DNA from: Lactifluus volemus
Taxonomy: Eukaryota; Basidiomycota; Agaricomycetes; Russulales; Russulaceae
DNA: 64,000 nt
Reading direction: 5' to 3'
Assembly (NCBI GenBank): GCA_022376515.1
Contig: WTXI01000122.1
Span: 43,919-107,918, forward strand
In this document: piece after piece, positions 18,787 to 29,050 of the stretch
Position numbering within the stretch: position 1 is the first letter of the stretch
Layout of the letters: each line of letters starts with the position of its first letter
Notes under the pieces: generated by a model
What the model saw: the letters and a program-made list of their open reading frames with translations, nothing else
What the model was told of the DNA's origin: nothing
The model's database searches: none
Program-made: the position numbers and the translations under genes

Positions 18787-19570
18787 GCACAGTCCAAGAG
18801 CGAATAGTCGTCCCATAGTATGGCGAGCGGCGAGGGTCGATAAATCGCTCAACGATGTGGCGAAAGTGGGGGTATGGGAGATCATGCCCCAATCTGTCTG
18901 GGCACGGAGACCGAAAGAGGTGGTACCTAAAATCGAAGTCAGCACCTCATTGATAGCTGGCAATCAAGGACAGGACATACAATCAAACACTGCTAGCTCT
19001 GCTAATCTAACCCAGGCCCATTGCTCGAGCTGCTTGTGTTCAATTGTTTTGGCCTTCCCTCCACACTTAGGCATCACAATGCTAAGCAAAAGCACCAAGA
19101 GACCGGGCTGCACACCAAGCGCTGTGCGCAGAAGAACAGCTTCGTTTGAAGTACCACATTGAGTGGGGTCGAGGGCATTGATGAGAGTGACCGGGTTTTC
19201 CTAGCAATGCACCACCGGGACGGGCACCATATACGACGAACATGTGGCAGAAGAACTGGCGCCATCGGAAACTGCGAAATTCAATGATCGAAGGAGAGAG
19301 AAGTGGGGAACGTGGCGACAGAGGAGAGCAAGCAGGGGGGGAAGTGACACCGAGGTTGCCAGGGGTCTTGGTTGACTTTTCAACACAATCATGTGACCAG
19401 GCCCGGCTTTCGGGTAGGCTTAGCCGGGCTCAGTTGTGATTGGAAGCCGCCTACAGTCTAACTAAAATGGGGGCTAGCCTGGGCTCGGCTACATCCAGCT
19501 AAGGATAAGCTGGCTCCAGCTTACGGCTAAGCTGTCAATAGCCACAAGCCCCCGCAACACTACGCCGCAG

Positions 19571-20298
19571 TGCCTGCTCGACCCAGCAATCATTGAGTCT
19601 GGAGAAGCCAAATGGCAAATACACATGTCTTCTGCGCATTTTGCGTATGTTGCTTGTGCTAGCTAACTCTGACCTTGCTGCTGGTGCCATACAAGACCTG
19701 GGACCTCTGCATGCCTTGCTTGTACGCACCTTGAGGTTGCCCGTGCTTGGTCCAGTCCCTGTGCTCCTCGATTGCGTGTCTTTTCAAGTTCCAGGCCTGA
19801 TGAGTGACACAAAGCAGATCTGGGTCTCACCCCACCACAGGGATACGTCGACACACTTGGAGAGCCAAACAATCCCACTTGGTTCAATAACACAATCATT
19901 ATCAGCAGCTCCGAGGAGGTGTGGGGCATCAAGGCTCAGGATTGTTGGTAATGTCAGGCTCATGGTACCCTCTGCCTATTTTTACAGAACTTAAAAATCG
20001 AGGCAAGGTCACTGTACTGTACTTGTAAATTAGAGATTCTGTCCTCTCAAGCAAGGTTTCTGCCGACAAGGTCGGCACTTCTAGTATTTGGAAAGTGCCT
20101 TTAATCTTGTTACTAACTTATTCACTAACTACAGAAATTATTAATAAATGACCTTGCTTGCAAGTTGCAATAAGGTTAAATGTGGGCAATATTCGACCGT
20201 TGCACAAACAATTGAAAGTTCACGCTGCCTTCAGTTGGCTGAAATGTCTGTCTCGCTAGGGGTGGATTTCCAACAGAAACAAGTCCAAACAACAATAT
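19571..20298. other. No gene seen
   Basis: About 730 bp of unique-looking sequence between the hAT copy B and the GTPase gene. Short open frames on either strand have no consistent coding signal. It contains the sequence that was continuous with the palindrome-ended repeat before element B inserted. Confidence 0.4.
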
Positions 20299-22384
20299 CT
20301 ACTGTACGGCTGTGCTCCCAGCTGCCACCACTGTGCTACCTGACACTGCCACGGCACCAGCTTCTGGCGCGGCACGGGCTACCATCACTCTACGAGCTAC
20401 TATCACTCTACGAGCTACTATCACTCTACGAGCTACCACTACGCCGGCAGCCACCACCACGCTACCAAATATTATTCCGCCTACAATGAGCTTCTCCAAA
20501 AAAAATAGCAACGTGCTCACGGCTGCCAGTATAACCGTGCCGGCTCCTACAATTATCCGGGCCTTCTTTCTGTCCTTCCTCAACTGGTCAATAATTGCCT
20601 GAATGTCCTTCTGCAGCACTTGGAGTTCGCTCTCCCACTGCCATGTGGGATCTCCTTCCGTAATGACTGCCTCCCGTGCTCCACCAATGAAGCGAGCTAC
20701 AGCACTGGCTTGACGTTTGCTGGCATCTACAAAGTTGTAGCCCGCTATGCTGAGACCTCTGTCAATCTCTGCCTTGAAGGACGCTAGGACATCGCTTTGT
20801 GTATTCCGGAGTTGTCTCAAAAACAGAGGAGACAATGTCAAGTCCAGTCTTTCAACGAGATCGGCACGCTTTCGTTTGTAAACGTCTTGATGGTACCGCG
20901 ATGCCTCGCGATCATACCGCGCTGCAGGACCTTGTTTCAGATCTGTGTACGCACGGGAGGATAAAATATCCACACACAGAGAGCTCGGGACCGCCAGGCG
21001 CGCATCATCTCGCCAAATCCGCTGATTACTTTGCCCGTTACGATTTGCTGCTTCTCTGACTCGCCTTGGTTGTTGAACTCTGTCAGAGCGCCCGCTGAAA
21101 TCTCGTCGCATCGAAATTGCGCAAGCAACTCTTGCTGTGTCGGTAAGTCAAGGTCCTTGTTTGCTCGCACTTGTTGCTTAAAGACGTAACAATGTCAAGG
21201 ATCATTGAGTGTTGAATATTAAGCACGATCTTACCCAGATGCGCTCCATATAGAACGCGACGCCGTCAGCCGGAATACGTTTGTGATAACCAGGCTTAAA
21301 TATTGATTTATCGATGAAACGACGCCGGAGCGTCCGGACATCTGACTCAAAATTTTCAGCCGCGTAGATCTTGTGAGGTAGCGCCATGAATGAGAGGTCA
21401 AAGAAGTCAGTCAATTCCCGATCTTCCAGCTCCGCTGGTTTTGAAATACTATCCCAAATACCCTGCATATCCGCAAGCAACGTTGCTTGGAGGTCATCGA
21501 GCGGTGTCCTTCCGAGGTGGTCTCGGATGACAAATAGAAGAAGTGTGCTTGAATTTGCACTGGCAGAAGACACCGACACGTGAGCGGATGTCAAAGGCTA
21601 ATAATGAACGATCCCACCTGTCCTGTGACTGGTTCCCAAATAGTGAAAGATTGACTTCGAACACGGTCTTAAGAAGGCCCATGTTGGCACCTTGATGCAA
21701 ACCGACTTGGTGCTCCCACAAGTTGATAATTAGTATCTCTGATGATGCGAGGGAGAACAATGCTGATTTCCGTTCAAAACCCTTGGAAGAAAATAGTGAC
21801 ATAATATGTGCTAGCTGTATTCAGAAGGCATACCTTATCTTCATCACGCTCGCAACTATCTGTACCTTCTACATCCATTACAAGGACATTCATATCCCGA
21901 GCTCGACACATCCAGATGCCTGGAAAGGAAGTGGCAATAAACACTTGTTCCGAATAACTAACAAACAAAGACAGAGAATTGACTGCCGTGGCGGCAGAGA
22001 AGTTCGTAAAAAGGGACCTTTACTTACCCTTGGTTGTCTGTTGCCGCTTTAAATCATCCATGACATCAAAATTTGTGCCAAATACTTCATTGAGGAGAGT
22101 ACCTATTGGAAGAGTTGAAGCATGTTCCCAAAATGTTTGAATGAAGAGGGTACTTTTCCCGGTCGACTGCGAACCAAACACAGCGACGATATTGTAGTCG
22201 AAGCCTGCATTATCCAGACCCCAATCTGAGATTTGGTTGCTCAAGTTGGGTCTAGGAAGGGATCTTTAGCAGATAGAAGTACGATAGATGGATGCAGACA
22301 TACGTAAACCGCTTTTTATGATCAATCAGTTGAAGTCTATTAAACGTACTTGGACTGTGGACCGTGGATGTCAATGGGGAACAT
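20299..22384 (-). CDS. Short Sey1/atlastin-like dynamin-family GTPase
   Basis: Sey1/RHD3 proteins are ER-membrane GTPases that fuse ER tubules. Here the P-loop GSQSTGKST is split by a 51-bp intron (GTACCC...ATAG). TTKG (G2), MDVEGTD (G3) and FVIRDH (G4, RD) follow in order. Further introns end at TTTCCAG, TTCCAAG, CTGCCAG and CTTTAAG, all restoring frame. After the GTPase come [19 protein letters not shown] and [14 protein letters not shown], both typical of the family. The helical bundle then stops early. A hydrophobic stretch follows ([20 protein letters not shown]) and then an unusual VARR-repeat tail. I estimate about 535 aa, against roughly 780-850 for normal Sey1. The 5' end is uncertain: ATG at 22384 with an intron to GTPase exon 22255 is my best guess. 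Confidence 0.75.
20382..20444. repeat. 18-bp minisatellite inside the GTPase C-terminus
   Basis: Three or more tandem units of CTATCACTCTACGAGCTA lie in frame with the GTPase gene. On the minus strand they encode repeats of VIVARR just after the hydrophobic segment. Confidence 0.85.
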
Positions 22385-22944
22385 ATAGGAAGTGCACCAT
22401 TGGATGCTAATACGTGTGGTGTGGACATTGCGCAATGAATGTACGAATGTGACAGCGTTCAGGCTCGGGATTGAGAACGTAGTACGGTGGTCAGGGTTAA
22501 GGGACCCCAATCTTGCGCTGTACTAGTACCGTAGTAACGGAACAGCCCCCATCCCCTTGTATCCCACTTCCCTTGTACCTCAAACAATTAGTTCTTGGCG
22601 TAGCCGGTGATTAATGTGAATCCCGGACTAGTTGGAATTGCAGCTCCGACAGTGGCGGACTCTCAATTCTGTGCATCTTGCTTCCCTCTTTCGAGTGTAC
22701 CGACAGTACGCCTGGACGGTGATGCAGACTTGTCTTACACGTCCGTGATAACCCTGACCGATGCCGTCTCCACCTATTGATACAGGTTCTCTGCTAAGTT
22801 ACTGATCAACCTGAAGTACTTGGTGTAAGATGGGCTTCGCGCATAACCTCGACTTCAACTAACTTCAACTACCCGCCTGCCCAGCTTTCGACCCGTTTTC
22901 GACTACCTTGCGAGCGAACAAGTCATCTGCGAAGTTGTTGTGGG
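22385..22944. other. No gene seen
   Basis: Intergenic sequence between the Sey1-like gene and the decayed F-box copy. I see no coding signal, repeat or RNA gene here. Confidence 0.4.
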
Positions 22945-24240
22945 TGCAGTAGCCCGGGGTGCGGCCAAGGACATGGCATTAGCCGATACTCCTATGCCAA
23001 TGATGGCGATACGTTTCATCCCCACTCCGTCTCGGTCTACGCATATCCTGCAAAGAGGGAACTCATGTGAGGGAGATATTGGAAGTCTGGCCTCCCTTTC
23101 TTATCGAAATATTTGCTACTTATTTGAGGTTACTAACGTCATGGCGGCACTCGAACTCCGTGACCGCATATGCGAATTCGTTTCAAGCTACAGTGTTCAC
23201 AACACGAGTGATTCACCACCTATGCAGGAACCATTCCCTGCAATGACACGCCTTCACATTTTGTCGGGGATCGAGTCGATGCTTCTCATTACGGTCTTGG
23301 GGAATCGGCCCCACGCCTACAATCACCCACCTTGACGAACGTTCCATTACCTCGACTTCTTTTTACTTTCAATGGTCTTTCGAGCTCTGCCCTCGAATTA
23401 TGACGCGTCCTGGTTACGTTTCACCTGACGTGATGATCACAGGCCTCTCCGCCTCCACGAAGCTCACACACCTTACCATCCAATTCGGATCACACATGCC
23501 TTCTAATCGACCAACTGGACACCCACTTTCGCTCACGCGCTATTCTCCCGTCTCTCACAGTGTTCCTGTTTGAGGGCGTCAGCATATATTTGGACGATCT
23601 CCTGGTTCGAGTCGATGCCCCTCAACTTGAAACTCTCAGAATCGAGATCTTCCACTGGAGGCGGACGTCGTTGACATCTAACAAATCATCCATCACTCAC
23701 GGACGCTTGGATCATTTAGTCTTGCGGAGGTGACGTTTGCCACTGATAACGTCGGCGTCAAATTAATTTTCTCAACCAGAAGGGACAAATCCGTCCAAAA
23801 CGCTCGAGCTGGTAATCCAAATCGAAGATGAAGACTGCCAAGTCTTATTTATGACAGAGATATGCGCTCAGTCTTTGTCTCTGTTACCCAGCGTTACAGA
23901 GCTCGACATCCTCTTCAACAAATCGGGTTTGATTGATTTTAAGGTCCTAATGCACAGTGCAGAATGGCTGGACCTTCTCGACCAATTTGATCCTGTTCGA
24001 ACTCTGCGTTTTTCTGGCGAGTTGCAGTCACATCTCGTATCTTCGCTGAAAGGGCTCGGCGGTGAAATTGTCACAGAGTTGAGAGGGGTAACCCTCCTCT
24101 CATGGATGGCCGGGAATGTTTGGAGAAAAAGGAGATTATGTACTCTTTGCTTACGGAATGATGTGCGTATCAATGTATCAATCATCGAATCCGTGGCGCT
24201 GATCTCAACGATAAAGGAAAACAAGTCGGTTCCAGTCTGA
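22945..24240 (+). pseudogene. Decayed F-box/LRR-like gene
   Basis: The nucleotide sequence follows the intact family copies from the F-box region (GGCCAAGGACATGGCA... CTCCGTCTCGGTCTACG) to the C-terminus, but with many frameshifts. Recognisable peptides are ALELRDRICEFV and MQEPFPAMTRLHILSGIES (22940-23335) and LLPSVTELDILFN plus EWLDLLDQFDPVRTLRFSGE (23851-24240). It is closest to the minus-strand copy at 27626-29050. No functional product is expected. Confidence 0.8.
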
Positions 24241-24790
24241 CTTCTTATATGCCAGTCATCAACCAGCGACCGCCGACCTCGCCATCAACATGATCTTTGG
24301 GACTTCGGCAGGAGGCAAGGCCCTCGCGGAGTTCTTTGAAGCGACCAAAGCATGTATTAGACCCAGGAGACACCTCCCAGAAGATCACAGGTGATCACCC
24401 GGGAAATTCGCCCCAATCCCCAATCCCCGCTCCCTCAACCCCCCCCACCCACACTTTGCCACATTCATCCCCCCTGCCACCCAGGTTGCTGTCAGTTAGT
24501 TACTCAGTTAGTTATCTTTGGTGACCGAACACGTCTTTGTTTTTCATTTACATGCTGTGCTTTATAAATGCTGATTCAAAAAATATGCCAGTCATGGGTA
24601 AACCTAATTAGGGCCATCTTTCAGACACCACTGTACCGTCTAGTCTAGCACTTTGTGTTCAAAGTCATGCCTTTTTCTGCTTTCCTTTCCTTCCCTTCTA
24701 ACCTGCAACAACCTCCCTAGTGGATCCTCCTCCTCCATATTTACCATCTCCATGTAAGGTGTCACCTGCCAGTGTGCCCTGCTAAATGCT
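24241..24790. other. No gene seen; CA/CT-rich stretch
   Basis: Low-complexity C-rich sequence (24400-24490) and AT-rich DNA. No gene is supported. Confidence 0.4.
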
Positions 24791-24794
24791 GAAG

Positions 24795-25115
24795 ACGCGA
24801 GTCGACTGGGAAGACCGCGTGTCCACGGCTACACTCCGTGCAGGCGAACGCAAAGGCCGCGCGTGGCGGTTCGACACGGTCCTTCTCTCGGACTGTGGTG
24901 CAGCATTCCGTGGGACCGGAGAGCGGTGAACGCACATAGCGTATTGCCGCCTCGATGATGAAAACTGTCGTCGAGCGACGGACTTTCTCGAACGTGAATG
25001 GTGGGAGCCGGTGCGCCGCAACGCGCTGCGGTCCCTCAGCTCAATGCTTCATGTGGGCTGAACATGGGGAGCAGGACAATTTTCTCTGTTGAGGATACCA
25101 CATATCTCAGGCCTG
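24795..25115 (+). repeat. Decayed gene fragment repeated in inverse at 30262-30640
   Basis: The plus strand reads ...FDTVLLSDCGAAFRG... up to a stop and then REWWEPVRRNALRSLS. The reverse strand of 30262-30640 is similar, with different stops and frameshifts. Both copies end in the shared motif TTTTCTCTGTTGAGGA. I do not recognise the protein, but the conserved peptide pattern shows both copies are relics of a coding gene. Confidence 0.5.
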
Positions 25116-25159
25116 GGCCGAACTACTGCAGCAAACCGTTGCTATTTACTGCAACAAGT

Positions 25160-26115
25160 CAGCACTCATGGTCACCCTGTCATCCACACCGGGCCGCTAC
25201 TGTGATGGCGATATAAGTCCGGGTCAATGGGCACTGTTAACCTGCTACTGGTAGTTGCATCTCATAAGGGCCATCCTGGTTTAGCGTGGATCCGGTTGTC
25301 GAGGTTCGAGGCAGACGCTGTCTCTATCCGCCCATCCTCACCCGGGCAGAGGCATGGGAAAACCTGACCTCAAGCACGAGGTGCTGCTAGTTATAGTATC
25401 CATTTTCGGTCCATGCGATGAGAAGTAGGTTGTCCAACATATGTGTAACTATATAACAATGTGTGTAGATCGTCATCTAAATCTGATCTTGCTGTGAACT
25501 GGTATAGCCACTCTAGGGCCTCGCGTCCTTTCATTCAGCAGCAAGCAAATTATCCAGTTTTGCCTGCAATATTATACCCTGTCAGCAGGTCTATTGTAAA
25601 AAAAATGGGAGGGGGACCTTACCAGCGCACCTTGACTGCATCCCATATACACGCCCGTGATCACCCAGTGTTCACGCTGCATCGCCTTGCCATGGATCGC
25701 AAGGGCAAGATCCTTCGTTATGATATCATCCACGTCGATCACCTCTACGCACGCCTTTTCAAGCGCTTGCGCAAACACCTTTAGCCGCTCGTTCCCATCC
25801 AGGTTCGCTCGGTGCAGCAGACCACGCGTCCAAGCGAATATTGAGGCCACCGGGTTCGTCGAGGTCTCGCGACCCTTTTGGTATTCGCGGTAATGTCGCG
25901 TCACGGTTCCGTGCGCTGCTTCGCTCTCAACGGTACGGCCGTCCGGTGTGATAAGCTCGGAAGTCATCATGCCGAGAGAGCCAATACCTTGAGCGAGGAC
26001 GTCGGACTGCACGTCTCCGTCGTAGTTCTTTGTTGCCCCGGAAGACTTGATCGCTTATGCGACCATGTTGCTATGAGACGGTACTCGTCATAAATACCTG
26101 CCTCCTCGAACGTTG
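25160..26115. repeat. Segmental duplication of the isocitrate dehydrogenase 3' region
   Basis: This stretch follows 36040-36990 in the same orientation. Both contain GGTTTAGCGTGGATC..., TGCGATGAGAAGTAGGTTG and then the 3' exons of the IDH gene. A third, shorter copy of the left part lies at 29862-30050. The segment has drifted, with several small indels. Confidence 0.8.
25532..26115 (-). pseudogene. Truncated NADP-isocitrate dehydrogenase copy
   Basis: This is the duplicate of the last two exons of the gene at 36388-38328. It retains [20 protein letters not shown] and [17 protein letters not shown], but a base insertion frameshifts the end (VYMGCSQ instead of VYMDAVK). The 5' end stops near 26115 inside the penultimate exon. 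No active-site half remains, so it cannot be an enzyme. Confidence 0.88.
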
Positions 26116-26498
26116 ATTACCGGTATCTTCATCTTTAGGGTTCTGGTCAGACGCCAGGGAACCGTGTCGTTTATTCCAGGAAGCTGCTAGCTGTTCTAAA
26201 TTACAAGTCAGTGGTGAAGAGGGCCATAATACTGTGCGCCAGTGGGAATCAGTACGAGTGACGCGACTGATTCATTCACGCTCCGCTTCTGATTATTCAA
26301 TCTCCGCCTCAACAATCGACCACAACGAGACGCAATCACAGTAATAGGGATGCCTTTCATCCAGCCTGAGTAACATATCAATTCTGCATATCTCCCCCCG
26401 CAATATTTCTTGCTCTACTAGTAGTAAAAGACTCTTAGCGGATAGAAGTACGATAGATTCATGAAAAAGAACCTTATCGCGTAGCAATCAGGAGCTTA
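26116..26498. other. No gene seen
   Basis: Contains a segment of about 25 bp (near 26433-26460, TTAGC-GATAGAAGTACGATAGAT) also found in the first intron of the Sey1-like gene near 22265. Nothing else is supported. Confidence 0.4.
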
Positions 26499-26690
26499 AT
26501 GTATCCAGCTGTGGCTACAGTACCAGGATCCCAATTCCTTGAGAATCCGGAGAAGCATCACTGGGATGCCAAGAAGCAGATCTTCCACTATCTCTCGGGT
26601 ATCAACTTGGAATCTCAGGTCCATCACGAGCAACCGGCGGTAATCAGATTCCAAAAGGCGAAGCAGCTTCTCGATTATCGTCGAATCATG
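26499..26690 (+). pseudogene. Ty1/copia Pol scrap
   Basis: The frame contains VPGSQFLENPEKHHWDAKKQ followed by IFHYLSG. This matches the conserved linker between reverse transcriptase and RNase H in copia elements (V-SRF--NP---HW-A-K-I--YL-GT). Only this piece is left. Confidence 0.6.
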
Positions 26691-26910
26691 TAGTCACGTG
26701 CCAGTGGCGGATCCGTGGAGTTGGACTCCACGAGCGGCAGATTTCGCCTGTTCGTGCATACCGTTTTTGGCCAGCAAGGGTGATAAGTGACGTCCCAAAC
26801 TTGGAGAAAGATGTTCGCAGGAGAGATTGTGAAAGAGAGGAGACTTGGTACAAAATGAGGGCTCCGGCGGTCCCCTGCCAGTGGGCTTCGGAGAAACACC
26901 GTGACCAATA

Positions 26911-27159
26911 CTAACACTTGGTTGGGTTGCGGATCATGGTTGGGTAACGGATCACTTCGGATTCTCATCCAATTCTTGTTCAGTCACCACAAAACTTGAC
27001 ATCTGGCATTCTGTACCATATGCAAGCATATTCCGTCTGTTTTGGGGGTAGAAATCATGCTATATAGCAAAACAAAAAAATGCAGTTTGTCACACGTGCG
27101 GCCGCGTGACTGATCCGAGTCCGTTACCCAACCATGATCCACAACCCAACCAGTGTTAG
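26911..27159. mobile_element. 249-bp MITE with long inverted repeats and TA target duplication
   Basis: CTAACACTTGGTTGGGT starts at 26911 and its inverse ends at 27159. The inverted arms extend for about 50 bp with few mismatches and include GGATCATGGTTGGGTAACGG. TA flanks both ends (26909-26910 and 27160-27161). This fits a Tc1/mariner-type non-autonomous element. Confidence 0.75.
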
Positions 27160-27625
27160 TAATGGGGCTATTGTCCCTAACGGTAGCCAGAAAGTAAGCC
27201 GCAGGGAGATCTCCCGCCCGGCCGGACCATGTCTTAACGGAGCACGGGAGGTGAGATGCATTACGGTGTTAACGTTAACAACTTAACAGGTTACTGGCCT
27301 ACCTAGGTGATAAACAGTGACGTTGTCGCCAAGACATGGAGGGGACTCTGATGTACTGACACTCATCATAATTCATTTCGTCCTGTGGTTGCCTTGTGCA
27401 AGAGCGGACACGCAAGAGTTGATAACGTCTGCATTGGATAAAGATATCAAACACTTCTCATTACATGGGCGTATGCTTGTGGTAAGTACGAACTATGGTC
27501 GACATATGAACGTTGGGAGAAATAAAAATGGGCAAGAAATAGCAGCGTGGATAGAGATGGTATCCTGATATGGTTCTGGACAGCACTCAGCGCCAATAGA
27601 GCAGAATACGGAGAATGCTTACTAG
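27160..27625. other. No gene seen
   Basis: Intergenic sequence downstream of the F-box gene. Only shadow reading frames are present. Confidence 0.4.
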
Positions 27626-29050
27626 TTAGTGACTGAAATGCCGACGTCGGGTGAAGAATCGGTCTATGCTTTGTTTCTGGTATTCGTCTGTCGGACATTC
27701 GCGAAAGTAGAGATTTTGAAGCGCAGGTAACAACTGCGCGGCGGCAATTTCTCCGCCGAGCCCTTTCAGTGAAGACACGAGATTTGACTGCAGCTCGCCA
27801 GACAAACGCAGAGTCTCAACAGGTTCGAATAGGTCGAGAAGGCCCAGCCATTCTGTATTGTGCGTCAGGACCTTGAAATCATTCCAAACCGGGTTGTTGA
27901 GGAGGATGTCGAGCTCTGTAACGCTGGGTAACAGAGACAAAGACTGGGTACATATATTTGTAATAGACAAGACTTGGAAACCTGGGTCTTCATCTTGGAT
28001 TTGGATTGACAGCTCAAGCGTTTTGGGCGGGTTTGTCTCCTCTGGCTGACAAAATTTGAGGCCGACGCTGTAAGGGGCAAACGTCAACTCTGCACGATTA
28101 AACGATCCAAGCGTCCGTGAGTGATGGATGATTTGTTGGGTATCAATGACATCACCACTCCGGTGGAAGTGGAAGATCTCGATCTTGAGAGTTTCGAGTT
28201 GAGGGGCATCGATTCGAGCCAGGAGATCGTCCAAATATGTGCTGGCACCTTCAAACTGGAACATTGTGAGAGACGGGAGGATAGCTCGTGTGAGCGAGGA
28301 TGAGCGTCCAGTTGTTCGATTAGGCCAAGGGGGAGAAGCCATGGGTCGTTCGAATTGGATGGTAAGGTGTGTGAGCTTCGTCAAAGCAGAGAGGCCTGTG
28401 ATCATCGCGTCAGGTGAAACGTAACCAGGACGCGTGATACTTCGAAGGCAGAGCTCGGAAAGGTCATTGCAAGTTAAAAGAAGTCGAGGTAATGTCGGAA
28501 ATGGAATATCTGTCAAGGTGAGTGATTGTAGGCGTGGGACCGATTCCCCCAAGACTGTAATGGGAAGCACCCTGTCAATCCCCGTCATAATGTGAAGGCC
28601 CGTCATTGCAGGGAATGGCTCCTGCATCAGAGTGGCGAATCTCTCTTGTTGTGGACACTTTAGATGGAAAAATAGTTTGCATATGCGGTCACGGTGTTCG
28701 AGTGTCGCCATAACGCTAGGTTCATCAAGATAGGTAGCGAATAATTCGATAGGAAAGGGAGGCCAGGCGTCCAAAATCTCCCTCACGGGAATATACTCTT
28801 TGCAGTAGATGCGTAGACCGAGACGGCGTGGGGATGAAAACACGACGGATCGCCATCGTTGGCATACGAGTATCAGCCTATGCCATGTCCTTGGCCACAC
28901 CCCGGGCCACGGCCCCCACCAGGCCCCCCCGAGTAACTTCAAGTTGTTCTCTCGCAGGGAATCCACTCGGCAGAAGTCAAAGATTTTTAAGAGGACTTCA
29001 TTTGGGAGGGCGTTGATTGTCACACGTGGCGAGATCTGGCCTTGAATAGA
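27626..29050 (-). CDS. F-box/LRR-like protein
   Basis: The open frame of about 465 codons begins with an F-box (TINALPNEVLLKIFDFCR ... WHRLILVCQRWRSVVFSSP, residues 1-75). Such domains bind Skp1 in SCF ubiquitin ligases. Leucine-rich repeats follow (LQSLTLTDIPFPTLPRLLL, LSELCLRS, LTKLTHLTIQF), typical of substrate receptors. The first codon of the frame is GTG at 29023. Relatives in the array start about ten codons upstream. Here an ATG at 29052 exists, but it is out of frame with the F-box by a small deletion in the region corresponding to STYLSGPGQ. The gene may thus be 5'-damaged or use an upstream exon. The target is unknown. Confidence 0.75.
   Translation of the reverse strand, partial: SIQGQISPRVTINALPNEVLLKIFDFCRVDSLRENNLKLLGGAWWGPWPGVWPRTWHRLILVCQRWRSVVFSSPRRLGLRIYCKEYIPVREILDAWPPFPIELFATYLDEPSVMATLEHRDRICKLFFHLKCPQQERFATLMQEPFPAMTGLHIMTGIDRVLPITVLGESVPRLQSLTLTDIPFPTLPRLLLTCNDLSELCLRSITRPGYVSPDAMITGLSALTKLTHLTIQFERPMASPPWPNRTTGRSSSLTRAILPSLTMFQFEGASTYLDDLLARIDAPQLETLKIEIFHFHRSGDVIDTQQIIHHSRTLGSFNRAELTFAPYSVGLKFCQPEETNPPKTLELSIQIQDEDPGFQVLSITNICTQSLSLLPSVTELDILLNNPVWNDFKVLTHNTEWLGLLDLFEPVETLRLSGELQSNLVSSLKGLGGEIAAAQLLPALQNLYFRECPTDEYQKQSIDRFFTRRRHFSH

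Larger units (their letters stand above)
16173..19562 (-). mobile_element. hAT-like non-autonomous DNA transposon, copy B (3390 bp, inverted)
   Basis: This is a nearly identical reverse copy of 10627-14017, flanked by its own perfect 8-bp duplication CGCCGCAG (16165-16172 and 19563-19570). The different TSD proves a separate transposition event, not a local inverted duplication. Differences noticed by eye are one C in a C-run near 12350 of copy A and a handful of CpG transitions near the ends. The two copies form arms of about 3.39 kb around a 2.15-kb spacer. Confidence 0.92.

Noticed and set aside
10627..19562. Inverted repeat as a single local duplication or an assembly artefact
   Set aside because: Each arm has its own distinct perfect 8-bp target duplication, which indicates two insertions.
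20799..21059. Plus-strand frame of 86 codons opposite the GTPase gene
   Set aside because: Antisense shadow; the minus strand carries Sey1-family motifs with correct introns.
25277..25312. tRNA gene suggested by A-box- and B-box-like motifs
   Set aside because: The spacing is too short and no cloverleaf or acceptor stem can be drawn. I kept it only as a possible SINE-like trait.
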